A stretch of 6,177 bases of DNA, from positions 1 through 6,177 of the forward strand of contig JAPOHS010000055.1 in assembly GCA_029979325.1 (NCBI GenBank). Reading direction: 5' to 3'. Shown piece by piece: positions 1 through 5,837 of the stretch. Under the pieces are notes generated by a model that saw only the letters and a program-made list of their open reading frames with translations, was not told where the DNA came from and ran no database searches. The stretch comes from Pseudomonadota bacterium. GTDB taxonomy: Bacteria; Pseudomonadota; Gammaproteobacteria; UBA11654. A program made the translations under genes and the position numbers. How positions within the stretch are numbered: position 1 is the stretch's first letter; the number at the start of each line of letters is the position of its first letter.

Positions 1-567
1 GGCCACTCGGTTTGCATTCACAATACCTCTGCTACCGCCCAGTCGATTCGCAAGCCATTGTCCACCCGTTGCATATGCTGTCATAGATATAAACTCAGTC
101 GTCAGCATAATTCCCATCATAATTATGAATTGTGGGATAAGTGCTGTATCCGTTGAGACAAAACCTGGAAGTAAAGCCATCAAGAAAGCCCAACCCTTGG
201 GATTACTGACTGCTGTTATATAACCGAGAATAGCCAGCGCCATTGGACTGGTATTTTCAAGATTGCGAGCCTTCATGGCTTCAGTTGTTTGACGAAATAA
301 TTGATAGGCGAGATATAAAAGATAAGCACCTCCCAATAGAGATACTATTTGAAAATAAATGGGATCTCGGGATAACAGCCATCCTAGGCTCCAAAATGTT
401 GCAGTGAATACGGTTGCAACTCCACTCAATTCTCCCACCATCATCCAGAGCGTTCGTTGATATCCTATTGAAAGACCCAATGTGAATGCCAAAGTCATAC
501 AAAGTCCTGGCGTAAATGAAACAGATGCAATAGTGGGAATGAACAATAAAATTAAATCTGGTGACAC
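1..567 (-). CDS. LysE/RhtB family amino-acid exporter, C-terminus cut by window edge
   Basis: This is an inner-membrane exporter of the LysE/RhtB family, whose members pump out amino acids or related small metabolites; the substrate cannot be read from sequence. I translated 189 in-frame residues. They are very hydrophobic and carry the family hallmarks: an N-terminal helix ending in S-F-T-P-G (residues 17-21), a G-Y-Q-R-T-L-W-M-M-V-G stretch (about 34-44), a helix G-G-A-Y-L-L-Y-L-A-Y-Q (79-89), and the S-N-P-K-G-W motif (121-126) followed by F-L-M-A-L-L-P-G-F. Family members are usually about 200-210 residues, so only some 15-20 residues are missing. The start is a GTG at 567-565: AAGGA sits 7 bases upstream, and an in-frame TAG (the stop of the cytochrome gene) lies 15 bases before it, leaving no earlier start. 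It is the last visible gene of the leftward train, 15 bp after the cytochrome gene. Family is secure, substrate unknown. Confidence 0.9.
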   Translation of the reverse strand, partial: MSPDLILLFIPTIASVSFTPGLCMTLAFTLGLSIGYQRTLWMMVGELSGVATVFTATFWSLGWLLSRDPIYFQIVSLLGGAYLLYLAYQLFRQTTEAMKARNLENTSPMALAILGYITAVSNPKGWAFLMALLPGFVSTDTALIPQFIIMMGIMLTTEFISMTAYATGGQWLANRLGGSRGIVNANRVA

Positions 568-582
568 AGATGATTCCTTGGA

Positions 583-990
583 CTAGAAAATATTATTTTC
601 TCTTTGTAGCTCTCTTATATAGGTAATAATTGCACTAACTTCATCTCTGGAGACATTTTCAACGGCAGGCATATTCCCAAACATCCAATGATGCCCCCTG
701 ACTCCCATAGCGACTGCTCGATAGAATGTCATATCATTGTGATGGCTGGATTCATATATTTTATGCACAAGTGGCGGACCTACCTTTTTTCTTCCAACAG
801 CATTTTTTCCATGGCATTCAATGCAGTTAGACTCAAAGATCTTCTTTCCTCGCATTGCTTCATTGGATAAAGATTCGGGTATCTTTATTTTCACAATCGC
901 ATCATCAAACATGATGCTTTTTCTCTCATTCTCCTCAGTCCAACCATTAAAGCTGAAGAGTAGTGCTGATATGAGAAAAAGTTTTTTCAT
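583..990 (-). CDS. Small periplasmic monohaem cytochrome c (class I)
   Basis: This 135-residue protein is an exported class I c-type cytochrome, an electron carrier in the periplasm. Residues 1-18 form a Sec signal peptide (M-K-K-L then a hydrophobic stretch ending near G-W-T). The haem attachment motif is C56-I-E-C59-H60, with H60 the proximal ligand. A G-P-P-L motif follows at 71-74, and M107 in F-G-N-M-P is the likely distal ligand, followed by a typical C-terminal helix (V-S-R-D-E-V-S-A-I-I-T-Y-I-R, 113-126). It is a single-haem domain with no membrane anchor beyond the signal peptide. Its ATG overlaps the TGA of the upstream DedA gene by four bases (ATGA), a sign of translational coupling, and the LysE gene starts 15 bp after its stop. 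Which oxidase or dehydrogenase it serves is unknown. An H-H-W-M-F-G-N-M-P stretch (100-108) adds two histidines close to the Met ligand. Confidence 0.93.
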   Translation of the reverse strand: MKKLFLISALLFSFNGWTEENERKSIMFDDAIVKIKIPESLSNEAMRGKKIFESNCIECHGKNAVGRKKVGPPLVHKIYESSHHNDMTFYRAVAMGVRGHHWMFGNMPAVENVSRDEVSAIITYIRELQRENNIF

Positions 991-1586
991 TTCTTGGTAG
1001 CCTTATTGCTAATAAATATAAAGGAGAATACTGCAACACTGGCAATTAAAATAGTATTAATGAAACCAAGAGCCTGAACTCCTTTTAGCATTAAAATCAA
1101 AGCAATTCCCCAAGCGGAGCAAGCGAGAAGATCGGCAAAATAAAAACGGTTTAATTCCAATCTTGTTAGCCCTAAGAAAAAAGGCATGATGGGTCGAATT
1201 GCTGGCGTAAATCTTCCAATAACCACTGCCAGTGGCCCAAATCTATCAGCTGCAGAGGTAGCCTTATCGATCAGTGCAGTCCTTTTTTGAAAAAAAGTTA
1301 AGGAAAGAACCTTCTCACCAGAATATTTACCGACTAAAAACCCCCCAAGATCCCCAAGGTGTGCCCCGATCATTGCTATGGGTGCAATCAAATAAAGAGC
1401 AAGAATTTGTTGATCAAATAAATACACACAAATTGAAAAGAGTACGATACTCGGAACTATGCTCCCAGTAATCACCATCGATTCAAGAAAGGCGAGTGTA
1501 AATACAGTGAGCCAAGCATATTCTGGGTTATGCAGTAAAAAATTCTGAATTGAATCTGGGTTAAATATGCTTTCAATGAAATTCAT
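987..1586 (-). CDS. DedA/VTT-domain membrane protein
   Basis: This 199-residue multi-pass inner-membrane protein belongs to the DedA (SNARE-associated/VTT) family. Bacterial members act in membrane lipid homeostasis, including undecaprenyl-phosphate or phospholipid recycling, and depend on the proton motive force. Visible hallmarks are F-L-E35 in the first conserved block with G-S-I-V-P at 41-45, the G-A-H-L-G-D-L-G-G-F-L-V-G-K-Y-S-G block (74-90), and the signature F-G-P-L-A-V-V-I-G-R-F-T-P-A-I-R (116-131) with R125 and R131, followed by the C-terminal helices. The acidic E35 and D79 and the two arginines match residues that matter in characterised relatives. Length is normal for the family. 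Its ATG lies 9 bp after the stop of the displaced reading frame of the upstream gene, and its end overlaps the cytochrome start by 4 bp. The ribosome site is weak (A/G-rich, no clear AGGAG), so it may rely on coupling from upstream. Confidence 0.92.
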   Translation of the reverse strand: MNFIESIFNPDSIQNFLLHNPEYAWLTVFTLAFLESMVITGSIVPSIVLFSICVYLFDQQILALYLIAPIAMIGAHLGDLGGFLVGKYSGEKVLSLTFFQKRTALIDKATSAADRFGPLAVVIGRFTPAIRPIMPFFLGLTRLELNRFYFADLLACSAWGIALILMLKGVQALGFINTILIASVAVFSFIFISNKATKK

Positions 1587-1595
1587 AATTACTTT

Positions 1596-1686
1596 TCATC
1601 TTTTGTAATTAGCTTTTTCTAAAATTTCTTCAATGCTACTCATCTGCTTTTCAAATCCTTCATTGGTGCAAAGCTGAATATCCTGT
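1596..1686 (-). pseudogene. Out-of-frame third repeat: displaced C-terminus of the three-pass membrane protein
   Basis: The bases between the membrane-protein stop (1687) and the DedA start are not ordinary spacer. Read one base out of phase with the upstream gene, they encode E-L-S-N-E-Q-D-I-Q-L-C-T-N-E and then a charged helix ending N-Y-K-R and a TGA at 1598-1596. This copies the last repeat of the upstream protein. Skipping one base after codon 214 (K) would give a protein of about 248 residues ending 9 bp before the DedA ATG, in keeping with the tight spacing of this gene train. The frame has no ATG, GTG or TTG in which it could start on its own. I read it as a coding tail lost through a +1-type frameshift, real or due to a sequencing error. 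Most differences from the in-frame copy change amino acids, which favours some relaxed time since duplication. Confidence 0.6.
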
Positions 1687-1800
1687 TCATTCGATAATTC
1701 CTTTCCTTCGAGCTTCTTCTAAAGTTTCTTCAATTCTCCTCATCTGCTTGTCAAATCTTTCATTGGTGCAAAGCTCAATGTCCTGTTCATTCGATAATTC
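1611..1800. repeat. Direct tandem duplication, 100-bp period
   Basis: Bases 1611-1700 and 1711-1800 align without gaps at an exact offset of 100 bp: I count 82 identities in 90, with the last 20 bases of each copy (1681-1700 and 1781-1800) identical. Similarity fades outside these bounds. The right copy lies in frame inside the three-pass membrane protein gene (minus strand). The left copy covers its stop codon and the spacer to DedA. Because 100 is not a multiple of three, the two copies are read in different frames. A 99-bp unit plus one inserted base would explain this most simply. Confidence 0.85.
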
Positions 1801-2343
1801 TGCTTCGCATTCCCATCTATAGATGTCTCTGATCATGTCTCTGGTAATGGTCTTCGGTATACTGCCTTCTAATTTCGCCTTTGTGAATCTTGTATTAGTG
1901 CAGAGCTCAATATCATCAATATCTGTGTATTCATTTTTACATTCATCTCTAATAACACTCTCAAAAGCTCTCTCTATGGCTGAATTAGAGTTGTCATCAC
2001 TCGTTTCAAAATATGATGTAATTAAAGCAATAATGACCAAAGCAAACCATATTCTCCAAAACCAGATCACGATCTTAGAATTGGATTCCGTATTCATTTT
2101 TATGAATGCCTGATCATTGATACCGCCCGATTCATAGATAGATTTGATTGTTTTTACGGGAATGACAATGCCTACATGGAGAACATATATTCCTACTAGA
2201 AAGCCGATGAAGCCAGCACTATAAAGAGTAAAAAATAAGTCATAAAGATTGCCCCTTACTGGGGTTGGAAAAATCAGTCCCAGAACTACAAGAATCATCG
2301 TTATGGTGATCAGTATTTTTATATAGTCATTAACTTTATTCAT
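1687..2343 (-). CDS. Unrecognised three-pass membrane protein with repeated two-cysteine periplasmic module
   Basis: I do not recognise a named family for this 218-residue protein. Hydrophobic segments at about 8-25, 36-61 and 91-111 predict three membrane helices. The lysine-bearing loop between helices 2 and 3 (62-90) suggests N-terminus inside and the tail (112-218) in the periplasm. That tail holds two copies of a module with a 44-residue period: R-x-E-C135 ... D-I-E-L-C148-T-N-x-R-F-x-K and R-x-E-C179 ... D-I-E-L-C192-T-N-x-R-F-x-K. The cysteines are 13 residues apart in both, so disulfides are plausible. A charged helix (about 200-214) ends the protein. The ATG at 2343 has GAGGAG six bases upstream and overlaps the end of the DUF2891 gene by 8 bp. 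The C-terminus looks truncated by a frameshift: a third, diverged copy of the end lies just downstream out of frame. Topology is inferred, function unknown. Confidence 0.8.
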   Translation of the reverse strand: MNKVNDYIKILITITMILVVLGLIFPTPVRGNLYDLFFTLYSAGFIGFLVGIYVLHVGIVIPVKTIKSIYESGGINDQAFIKMNTESNSKIVIWFWRIWFALVIIALITSYFETSDDNSNSAIERAFESVIRDECKNEYTDIDDIELCTNTRFTKAKLEGSIPKTITRDMIRDIYRWECEAELSNEQDIELCTNERFDKQMRRIEETLEEARRKGIIE

Positions 2344-3436
2344 TGATGACTCCTCTTTTTGTTACCAAGTAAGTTGCAAAACTGCCCAACCAGTGTCCGC
2401 CCTCATAATAGTCGCTATTGATACCAACAAGGCCCGAGGCTTGATGTTTTTCTGCAGCACTATTTAAAGCTTTTACCCTTAAATCTTTAGGAGGTAATCC
2501 GCTCGCAATGCCCTCAAGCATCCAAGCTCTGCTGAGATTCAATCCATCAATGTGTGCCAGTTTTGGATCGGATCGATCACTGACTATGGCTGGCTCTAGC
2601 CAAGTTGAGTTTGAATTAGGGATTTCAAGAAAATCGTTTAACCAGACAGCAAATTCAGACGGAGTCATGACTCTCCTCATCAGATCTGCTTCAGCCAAGC
2701 ACGGCGAGAGAAAATCAGCACCGGAGGGTTCATAATGAATGGGGCATTTTTTATCATCGGCATAAAATTCTAGAATCCTATTTCTAATCAATGATTCAAC
2801 ATCACTGTTGTTCGTTGTTCTAGACCAATCAAGCATGAGACCCAGTGCAAAGGCTGTTTGTGCATGTTGCCCGCTTCTCACTGGATAAGTCAGCTTGGGT
2901 AGCCACTCGACAACTCTGCTGACAAGCACCTCTTCTAGAGGTCTGATATTCGCTCTCCACTCTTTTGCTGAGGGATGATTCCATTCATCGAGTTCAGCAG
3001 CCAATTGAAGCAACCATGCGATCCCATAGGGTCTTTCGAATGCTTTTCTGCCCTTACCAGATACATAGACGCTTTCTTGCATGAGATTAATCTCTGACAA
3101 ACTCACATCAAGTGCTTCCATTGCTTTTGGAGCAAGTTCGCTATCAGGATAGAGTCTTGCAAGTCTAGTTAGAAGCCAATGACCGTGAACGGAAGAGTGC
3201 CAGTCATAACAGCCAAAAAAAGATGGATAGAGTTCTCTTGGCGGCATGACATCGGCATCGCTTTGCATCGTATGAGAAATCTTATTTGGGTATTCCTTAT
3301 GAACACAATTCAATGCAAGTTTGGCAAAATTCTCCGCATTGATTTTTTGATCACTGGCATGTGTTAAATCTAATACGAATAGTGAAAGACAAAAAAACAG
3401 CATCAATTGATTCATTTTACGTTTAGCCGTTCTCAA
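2336..3436 (-). CDS. Secreted DUF2891 family protein
   Basis: This 366-residue protein matches, by motif, the DUF2891 family of unknown function. It has a signal peptide (basic R-T-A-K-R-K, hydrophobic core about 10-23, probable cleavage after T-H-A27), so it should act in the periplasm. Conserved aromatic/His/acid-rich blocks include F-F-G-C-Y-D-W-H-S-S-V-H-G-H-W (73-87), E-R-P-Y-G (134-138), R-S-G-Q-H-A-Q-T-A-F-A (187-197), E-P-S-G-A-D-F-L-S-P-C-L (236-247) and Y-Y-E-G-G-H-W-L (343-350). This helix-plus-aromatic pattern resembles (alpha/alpha) barrel carbohydrate-active enzymes, but that is inference. The start is TTG at 3436-3434: GGAG lies 7 bases upstream and the TTG overlaps the TGA of the GFA gene (TTGA). 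An ATG at codon 8 (3415) is the alternative; it would leave a usable signal peptide but has a poor ribosome site. Its end overlaps the next gene by 8 bp. Confidence 0.85.
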   Translation of the reverse strand: MRTAKRKMNQLMLFFCLSLFVLDLTHASDQKINAENFAKLALNCVHKEYPNKISHTMQSDADVMPPRELYPSFFGCYDWHSSVHGHWLLTRLARLYPDSELAPKAMEALDVSLSEINLMQESVYVSGKGRKAFERPYGIAWLLQLAAELDEWNHPSAKEWRANIRPLEEVLVSRVVEWLPKLTYPVRSGQHAQTAFALGLMLDWSRTTNNSDVESLIRNRILEFYADDKKCPIHYEPSGADFLSPCLAEADLMRRVMTPSEFAVWLNDFLEIPNSNSTWLEPAIVSDRSDPKLAHIDGLNLSRAWMLEGIASGLPPKDLRVKALNSAAEKHQASGLVGINSDYYEGGHWLGSFATYLVTKRGVINE

Positions 3437-3837
3437 TAGGGGTCTCCATCATGCTTTATGAGATCATCATTAATTTCATGCCAAGGGGCCTTTGAACCAA
3501 CAAAGATATGGTGAGCCAAAGGCAAATCAGGTTCGCCATTTATTAGACCCATTGCAATATAGAATCCCTCCGGATCTCTGCCATCAATAAACATGACATT
3601 GGAGCCACAGTTTTCACAAAATATTCGCTGATTATTCTTAGATGAGGCATAGGATTTAATGCTGTCTTCACCTGAACTGTATTTAAAACAGGATCTTTCT
3701 ACCCTTATATAGCTTGCAAATGCTGCACCATGTGAGCGTCTACATTGCGAGCAATGGCAATGTGAAAAATATTTGATTTCTTGATCTATCTCAAATGAGA
3801 CTTTCTTACACTCACAGTGGCCATGAATTTTAGTCAT
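3433..3837 (-). CDS. GFA/CENP-V-type zinc-binding protein
   Basis: This 134-residue cytoplasmic protein belongs to the GFA family (glutathione-dependent formaldehyde-activating enzyme-like, CENP-V domain). Zinc ligands are visible in the usual order: C8-E-C10 near the N-terminus, H-C27-H-C29-S-Q-C32-R-R in the middle, and F-C74-E-N-C77-G-S later, followed by the typical D-P-E-G-F-Y and H-H-I-F-V-x-S-K-A-P-W-H sequence (about 107-119). The founding member was reported to speed condensation of formaldehyde with glutathione, but many family members have no proven activity. Here the gene sits directly after a flavin monooxygenase (8-bp overlap) and across from a Rieske oxygenase, so handling formaldehyde from O-demethylation or a glutathione conjugate is a reasonable hypothesis. 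The ATG at 3837 has no clear AGGAG, suggesting translation coupled to the upstream gene. Its end overlaps the DUF2891 start by 4 bp. Confidence 0.9.
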   Translation of the reverse strand: MTKIHGHCECKKVSFEIDQEIKYFSHCHCSQCRRSHGAAFASYIRVERSCFKYSSGEDSIKSYASSKNNQRIFCENCGSNVMFIDGRDPEGFYIAMGLINGEPDLPLAHHIFVGSKAPWHEINDDLIKHDGDPY

Positions 3838-5074
3838 TTTCTTGGAGGTGAGGATTGTCCTGATCTAAGAGCTTATCTCCAGTCTCAATGCCCAGCAGAA
3901 ATCTACCCGTGGGTGTGGTTGCGTTCTCCCAGTGGACACCACCATGCATTGACATGGTTCTGAGATCTCTGAAATGTCGTTGAGTTGCATTCCTTCCCGT
4001 TTGAGATGAGACGCCCATCATTCCTGCCAATCTGTTTCCAGCAGTCATACAAAGCTTAGATGCCATGGATGTCTCTCGTCTAACCTTCAACCGATCACTG
4101 CCAGTTATGCGCTCGTCTTTAGAGCCTTTCTCGTGAAGAAATTCACATAAGTTATCAATGATCATGTCCGCTATTCTTAGCTCCTCATAGGACTCCCCAA
4201 TTTTTTGCTGCACCGATTCTTGTTCTGAAACCTTTTCTCCCAGCATTGCACCAAATCTGGATCTGGTTTGTTCAAGATACTCATTGATTAAGCCATGAGT
4301 TGTACCCAGTGTTGGGCCTGAGAGGAGGGTATTAAAATACATACCCATTTCCACTCGGTAGATATAGCTTTCATGTAATTTAGAGCCAGGCGGATTCATG
4401 CCCCCCATTTCCATTGCTTTTATGGTTCGGTGTTCGGGTACAAAAACATTGACTACTTTAATGTCTTTGCTGCCAGTGCCTTTGAGACCCTCCGCTTCCC
4501 AAGTATCTATGATTTCATATTGATCAGGCATAATGAGTGCCATCCTATAGTCCAGCGCAGTTCCTGATTTAGAATTCGCATTCTTAAATTGACCTGCCAC
4601 AATCGAAGCATCTGAGTGATCAACTCCACTGGCGAATTTCCAAAGTCCATTGAGTATGAATCCGCCATTGGTTTCTGTCATTTCACCGCCACCAGCAAAT
4701 GCAGTTGCTATCACAGCATCAGGACAAGTAGGCCAAAATTCTTCTTGAGCTTCAGCAGGAAAACGGCCCAAATTCCATGTATGTGACATCACGACAGATG
4801 ACATCCATGATGTCGATGCACAGCCTTTGCCAAGCTCTCTGGCGATATCAACTTGTGTTCCCCAGTCCATTTCATATCCACCATATCTCTTTGGCGTAAA
4901 GATCTTATGGATCCCAGCATCCAAGAGTGCCTGCATATTTTCTTCTGGCATCTCTCGAAGATCTTCTGTTTCTTGTGCTCTTTCTTTTAGCTGAGGTATG
5001 AGATCTCTCGCGAGTTGTGTGATCTCAGCACGAGTCGGGATATAACTTGGACTTTTGTTTTCAGCCAATGCCAT
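3830..5074 (-). CDS. Flavin-dependent monooxygenase, acyl-CoA dehydrogenase fold (HpaH/HsaA-like)
   Basis: This 414-residue protein has the acyl-CoA dehydrogenase fold, but its motifs point to the group D flavin monooxygenases (oxygenase part of two-component systems such as 4-hydroxyphenylacetate 3-hydroxylase and HsaA). These use reduced flavin and O2 to hydroxylate a phenolic ring. An N-terminal helical domain (about 15-115) holds P-K-R-Y-G-G-Y-E (61-68) and G-K-G-C-A-S-T-S-W (82-90). The beta domain has G-L-W-K-F-A-S-G-V-D-H-S (143-154) and G-L-K-G-T-G-S-K-D (196-204). The C-terminal domain (from about 245) ends with R-H-F-R-D-L-R-T-M-S-M-H377-G-G-V-H-W. I see no clear acyl-CoA dehydrogenase catalytic glutamate context. 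Its own flavin reductase is not in the window. The ATG at 5074 lies 5 bp after the stop of the 204-aa gene with little ribosome-site sequence, so coupling is likely. The exact substrate is unknown; a true dehydrogenase role is the main alternative. Confidence 0.85.
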   Translation of the reverse strand: MALAENKSPSYIPTRAEITQLARDLIPQLKERAQETEDLREMPEENMQALLDAGIHKIFTPKRYGGYEMDWGTQVDIARELGKGCASTSWMSSVVMSHTWNLGRFPAEAQEEFWPTCPDAVIATAFAGGGEMTETNGGFILNGLWKFASGVDHSDASIVAGQFKNANSKSGTALDYRMALIMPDQYEIIDTWEAEGLKGTGSKDIKVVNVFVPEHRTIKAMEMGGMNPPGSKLHESYIYRVEMGMYFNTLLSGPTLGTTHGLINEYLEQTRSRFGAMLGEKVSEQESVQQKIGESYEELRIADMIIDNLCEFLHEKGSKDERITGSDRLKVRRETSMASKLCMTAGNRLAGMMGVSSQTGRNATQRHFRDLRTMSMHGGVHWENATTPTGRFLLGIETGDKLLDQDNPHLQEND

Positions 5075-5079
5075 TGGAT

Positions 5080-5694
5080 TCAGTCAGCAAGCGTTACTGT
5101 GACTTTACCATTCTCATCCATATCTGAAATATTGAACTCTACACCGATTGCTTTTCCATAACCTTCATATCTTGGTCTCCACCACTTATCAAGCAGTTCC
5201 TCTTCAGTCAGATCAAATTGGCCCAACCGAGTCGCAGCAGCCAAAACTTTTTTAAATGGAAATGTAAATGTTCTTTTTCCTGGCTCAATCTTCGCATCCA
5301 AGCACATTTGAAAGAAGCAGCCTGTTCTTTCATAAATCATCACCAGCGCCAGTTCTTTGTTGCCTGTTTTGTCGATCATATTTTTTGTCCGATCCAATAG
5401 CGGCTGCATGGTCTCTCTGTCATGTTCGATATATTTATCAAGCATGTCATTATCCTTTGCAAATTGAACAGCATTGAGATGTGCTTTCAAAAGCGCATCA
5501 TTCATATCATGCGGATATGGAATTTGAATTTGCATGGTTCTTACCAGAACCTGCATTGATTGTGCGACATCGGCCTCACGTCCTTCCATACCAGTCGGTG
5601 GTGCTAGCACTTCTGGCTTCATCATTTCTACTGGTGGACCACCCATGGGTTTGCCTTCTTTTTTAGGCTTATTGCTTCCTTGCATCATTGCCAT
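5080..5694 (-). CDS. Unrecognised methionine-rich 204-aa protein, first gene of the leftward train
   Basis: I do not recognise the family. Residues 1-40 are low complexity, rich in Met, Pro, Gly and Lys, and probably disordered. The rest (about 43-204) looks like a soluble, mainly helical domain ending in a short beta-like segment (G-K-V-T-V-T-L, 196-202). Notable features are two nearby cysteines in T-G-C126-F-F-Q-M-C131, an aromatic/basic cluster L-D-K-W-W-R-P-R-Y-E-G-Y-G (168-180), and 16 methionines in 204 residues. There is no signal peptide and no membrane helix. The ATG at 5694 has AGGAG six bases upstream, the best ribosome site of the train, so the start is firm. The flavin monooxygenase follows after 5 bp. 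That pairing suggests a partner, chaperone or substrate-handling protein for the oxygenase, but this is inferred from position only. Confidence 0.8.
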   Translation of the reverse strand: MAMMQGSNKPKKEGKPMGGPPVEMMKPEVLAPPTGMEGREADVAQSMQVLVRTMQIQIPYPHDMNDALLKAHLNAVQFAKDNDMLDKYIEHDRETMQPLLDRTKNMIDKTGNKELALVMIYERTGCFFQMCLDAKIEPGKRTFTFPFKKVLAAATRLGQFDLTEEELLDKWWRPRYEGYGKAIGVEFNISDMDENGKVTVTLAD

Positions 5695-5700
5695 TTTGTA

Positions 5701-5705
5701 CTCCT
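5701..5705 (-). promoter_or_regulatory. Ribosome binding site of the 204-aa gene
   Basis: AGGAG on the minus strand, six bases before the ATG at 5694. It fixes that start over the Met codons at positions 3 and 4. Confidence 0.75.
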
Positions 5706-5788
5706 AATAAAAATTTATTTATTTAATATACATCAAGGTCGATACTTATTTTAAGAATCCTTTACCTTATAATGAACGTATTCTAATA

Positions 5789-5817
5789 TTGACTACAACC
5801 TGTAGTTAGAATCAAAT
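5789..5817 (+). promoter_or_regulatory. Candidate sigma-70 promoter of the Rieske gene
   Basis: TTGACT (5789-5794, five of six consensus bases) is followed after exactly 17 bp by TCAAAT (5812-5817, four of six). Transcription would begin near 5824 and leave a very short leader before the ribosome site. The -10 match is modest, so this is a candidate only. Confidence 0.4.
5792..5806. promoter_or_regulatory. Palindromic operator candidate
   Basis: ACTACA-ACC-TGTAGT is a perfect 6-bp inverted repeat with a 3-bp centre. It overlaps the end of the candidate -35 and lies in the spacer of the Rieske promoter, where a dimeric regulator would be expected to bind. A second, offset inverted repeat, TTCTAA (5781-5786) and TTAGAA (5806-5811), surrounds it. 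No regulator gene is in the window. Confidence 0.45.
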
Positions 5818-5826
5818 TTTTTTATA

Positions 5827-5831
5827 GGGAG
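5827..5831 (+). promoter_or_regulatory. Ribosome binding site of the Rieske gene
   Basis: GGGAG lies six bases before the GTG at 5838 and supports that non-ATG start. The overlapping TTG at 5836 is in a frame that stops after three codons. Confidence 0.65.
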
Positions 5832-5837
5832 TACATT

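Larger units (their letters stand above)
5695..5837. promoter_or_regulatory. Divergent intergenic region
   Basis: These 143 bp separate the leftward train from the rightward Rieske gene and must hold promoters for both. The sequence is strongly AT-rich. A possible leftward promoter is TATATT (minus strand, 5730-5725) with TTAAAA (5754-5749) 18 bp upstream; the match is weak. The two flanking ribosome sites share GGAGTACA in opposite orientation (5828-5835 plus, 5698-5705 minus). No open reading frame is evident inside. Confidence 0.7.

Noticed and set aside
281..502. Minus-strand open frame of 73 codons
   Set aside because: It lies inside the LysE gene in another frame; the LysE frame is open through the whole region, shows family motifs and has a proper GTG start.
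688..870. Plus-strand open frame of 60 codons
   Set aside because: It is antisense to the cytochrome c gene, whose haem motif and signal peptide make it the real gene.
1587..1686. Terminator or promoter in the largest gap of the gene train
   Set aside because: No stem-loop with a T-run and no convincing promoter was seen; the gap is explained by the out-of-frame repeat copy.
1690..1710. Programmed +1 ribosomal frameshift producing the longer membrane protein
   Set aside because: No known slippery sequence or stimulatory stem is visible at the junction; a one-base insertion or sequencing error is the simpler explanation.
1823..2113. Plus-strand open frame of 96 codons with hydrophobic content
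   Set aside because: It is antisense to the membrane protein gene; hydrophobicity is a by-product of the opposite strand, and no ribosome site supports it.
3830..5074. Calling the gene a true acyl-CoA dehydrogenase of beta-oxidation
   Set aside because: The ASTSW, FASGVDH and RDLRTxxxH motifs fit the flavin hydroxylase branch of the fold better, and no beta-oxidation genes are nearby; kept only as an alternative.
5218..5666. Three overlapping plus-strand open frames
   Set aside because: They are antisense to the 204-aa gene, have no ribosome sites of note and no recognisable protein features.
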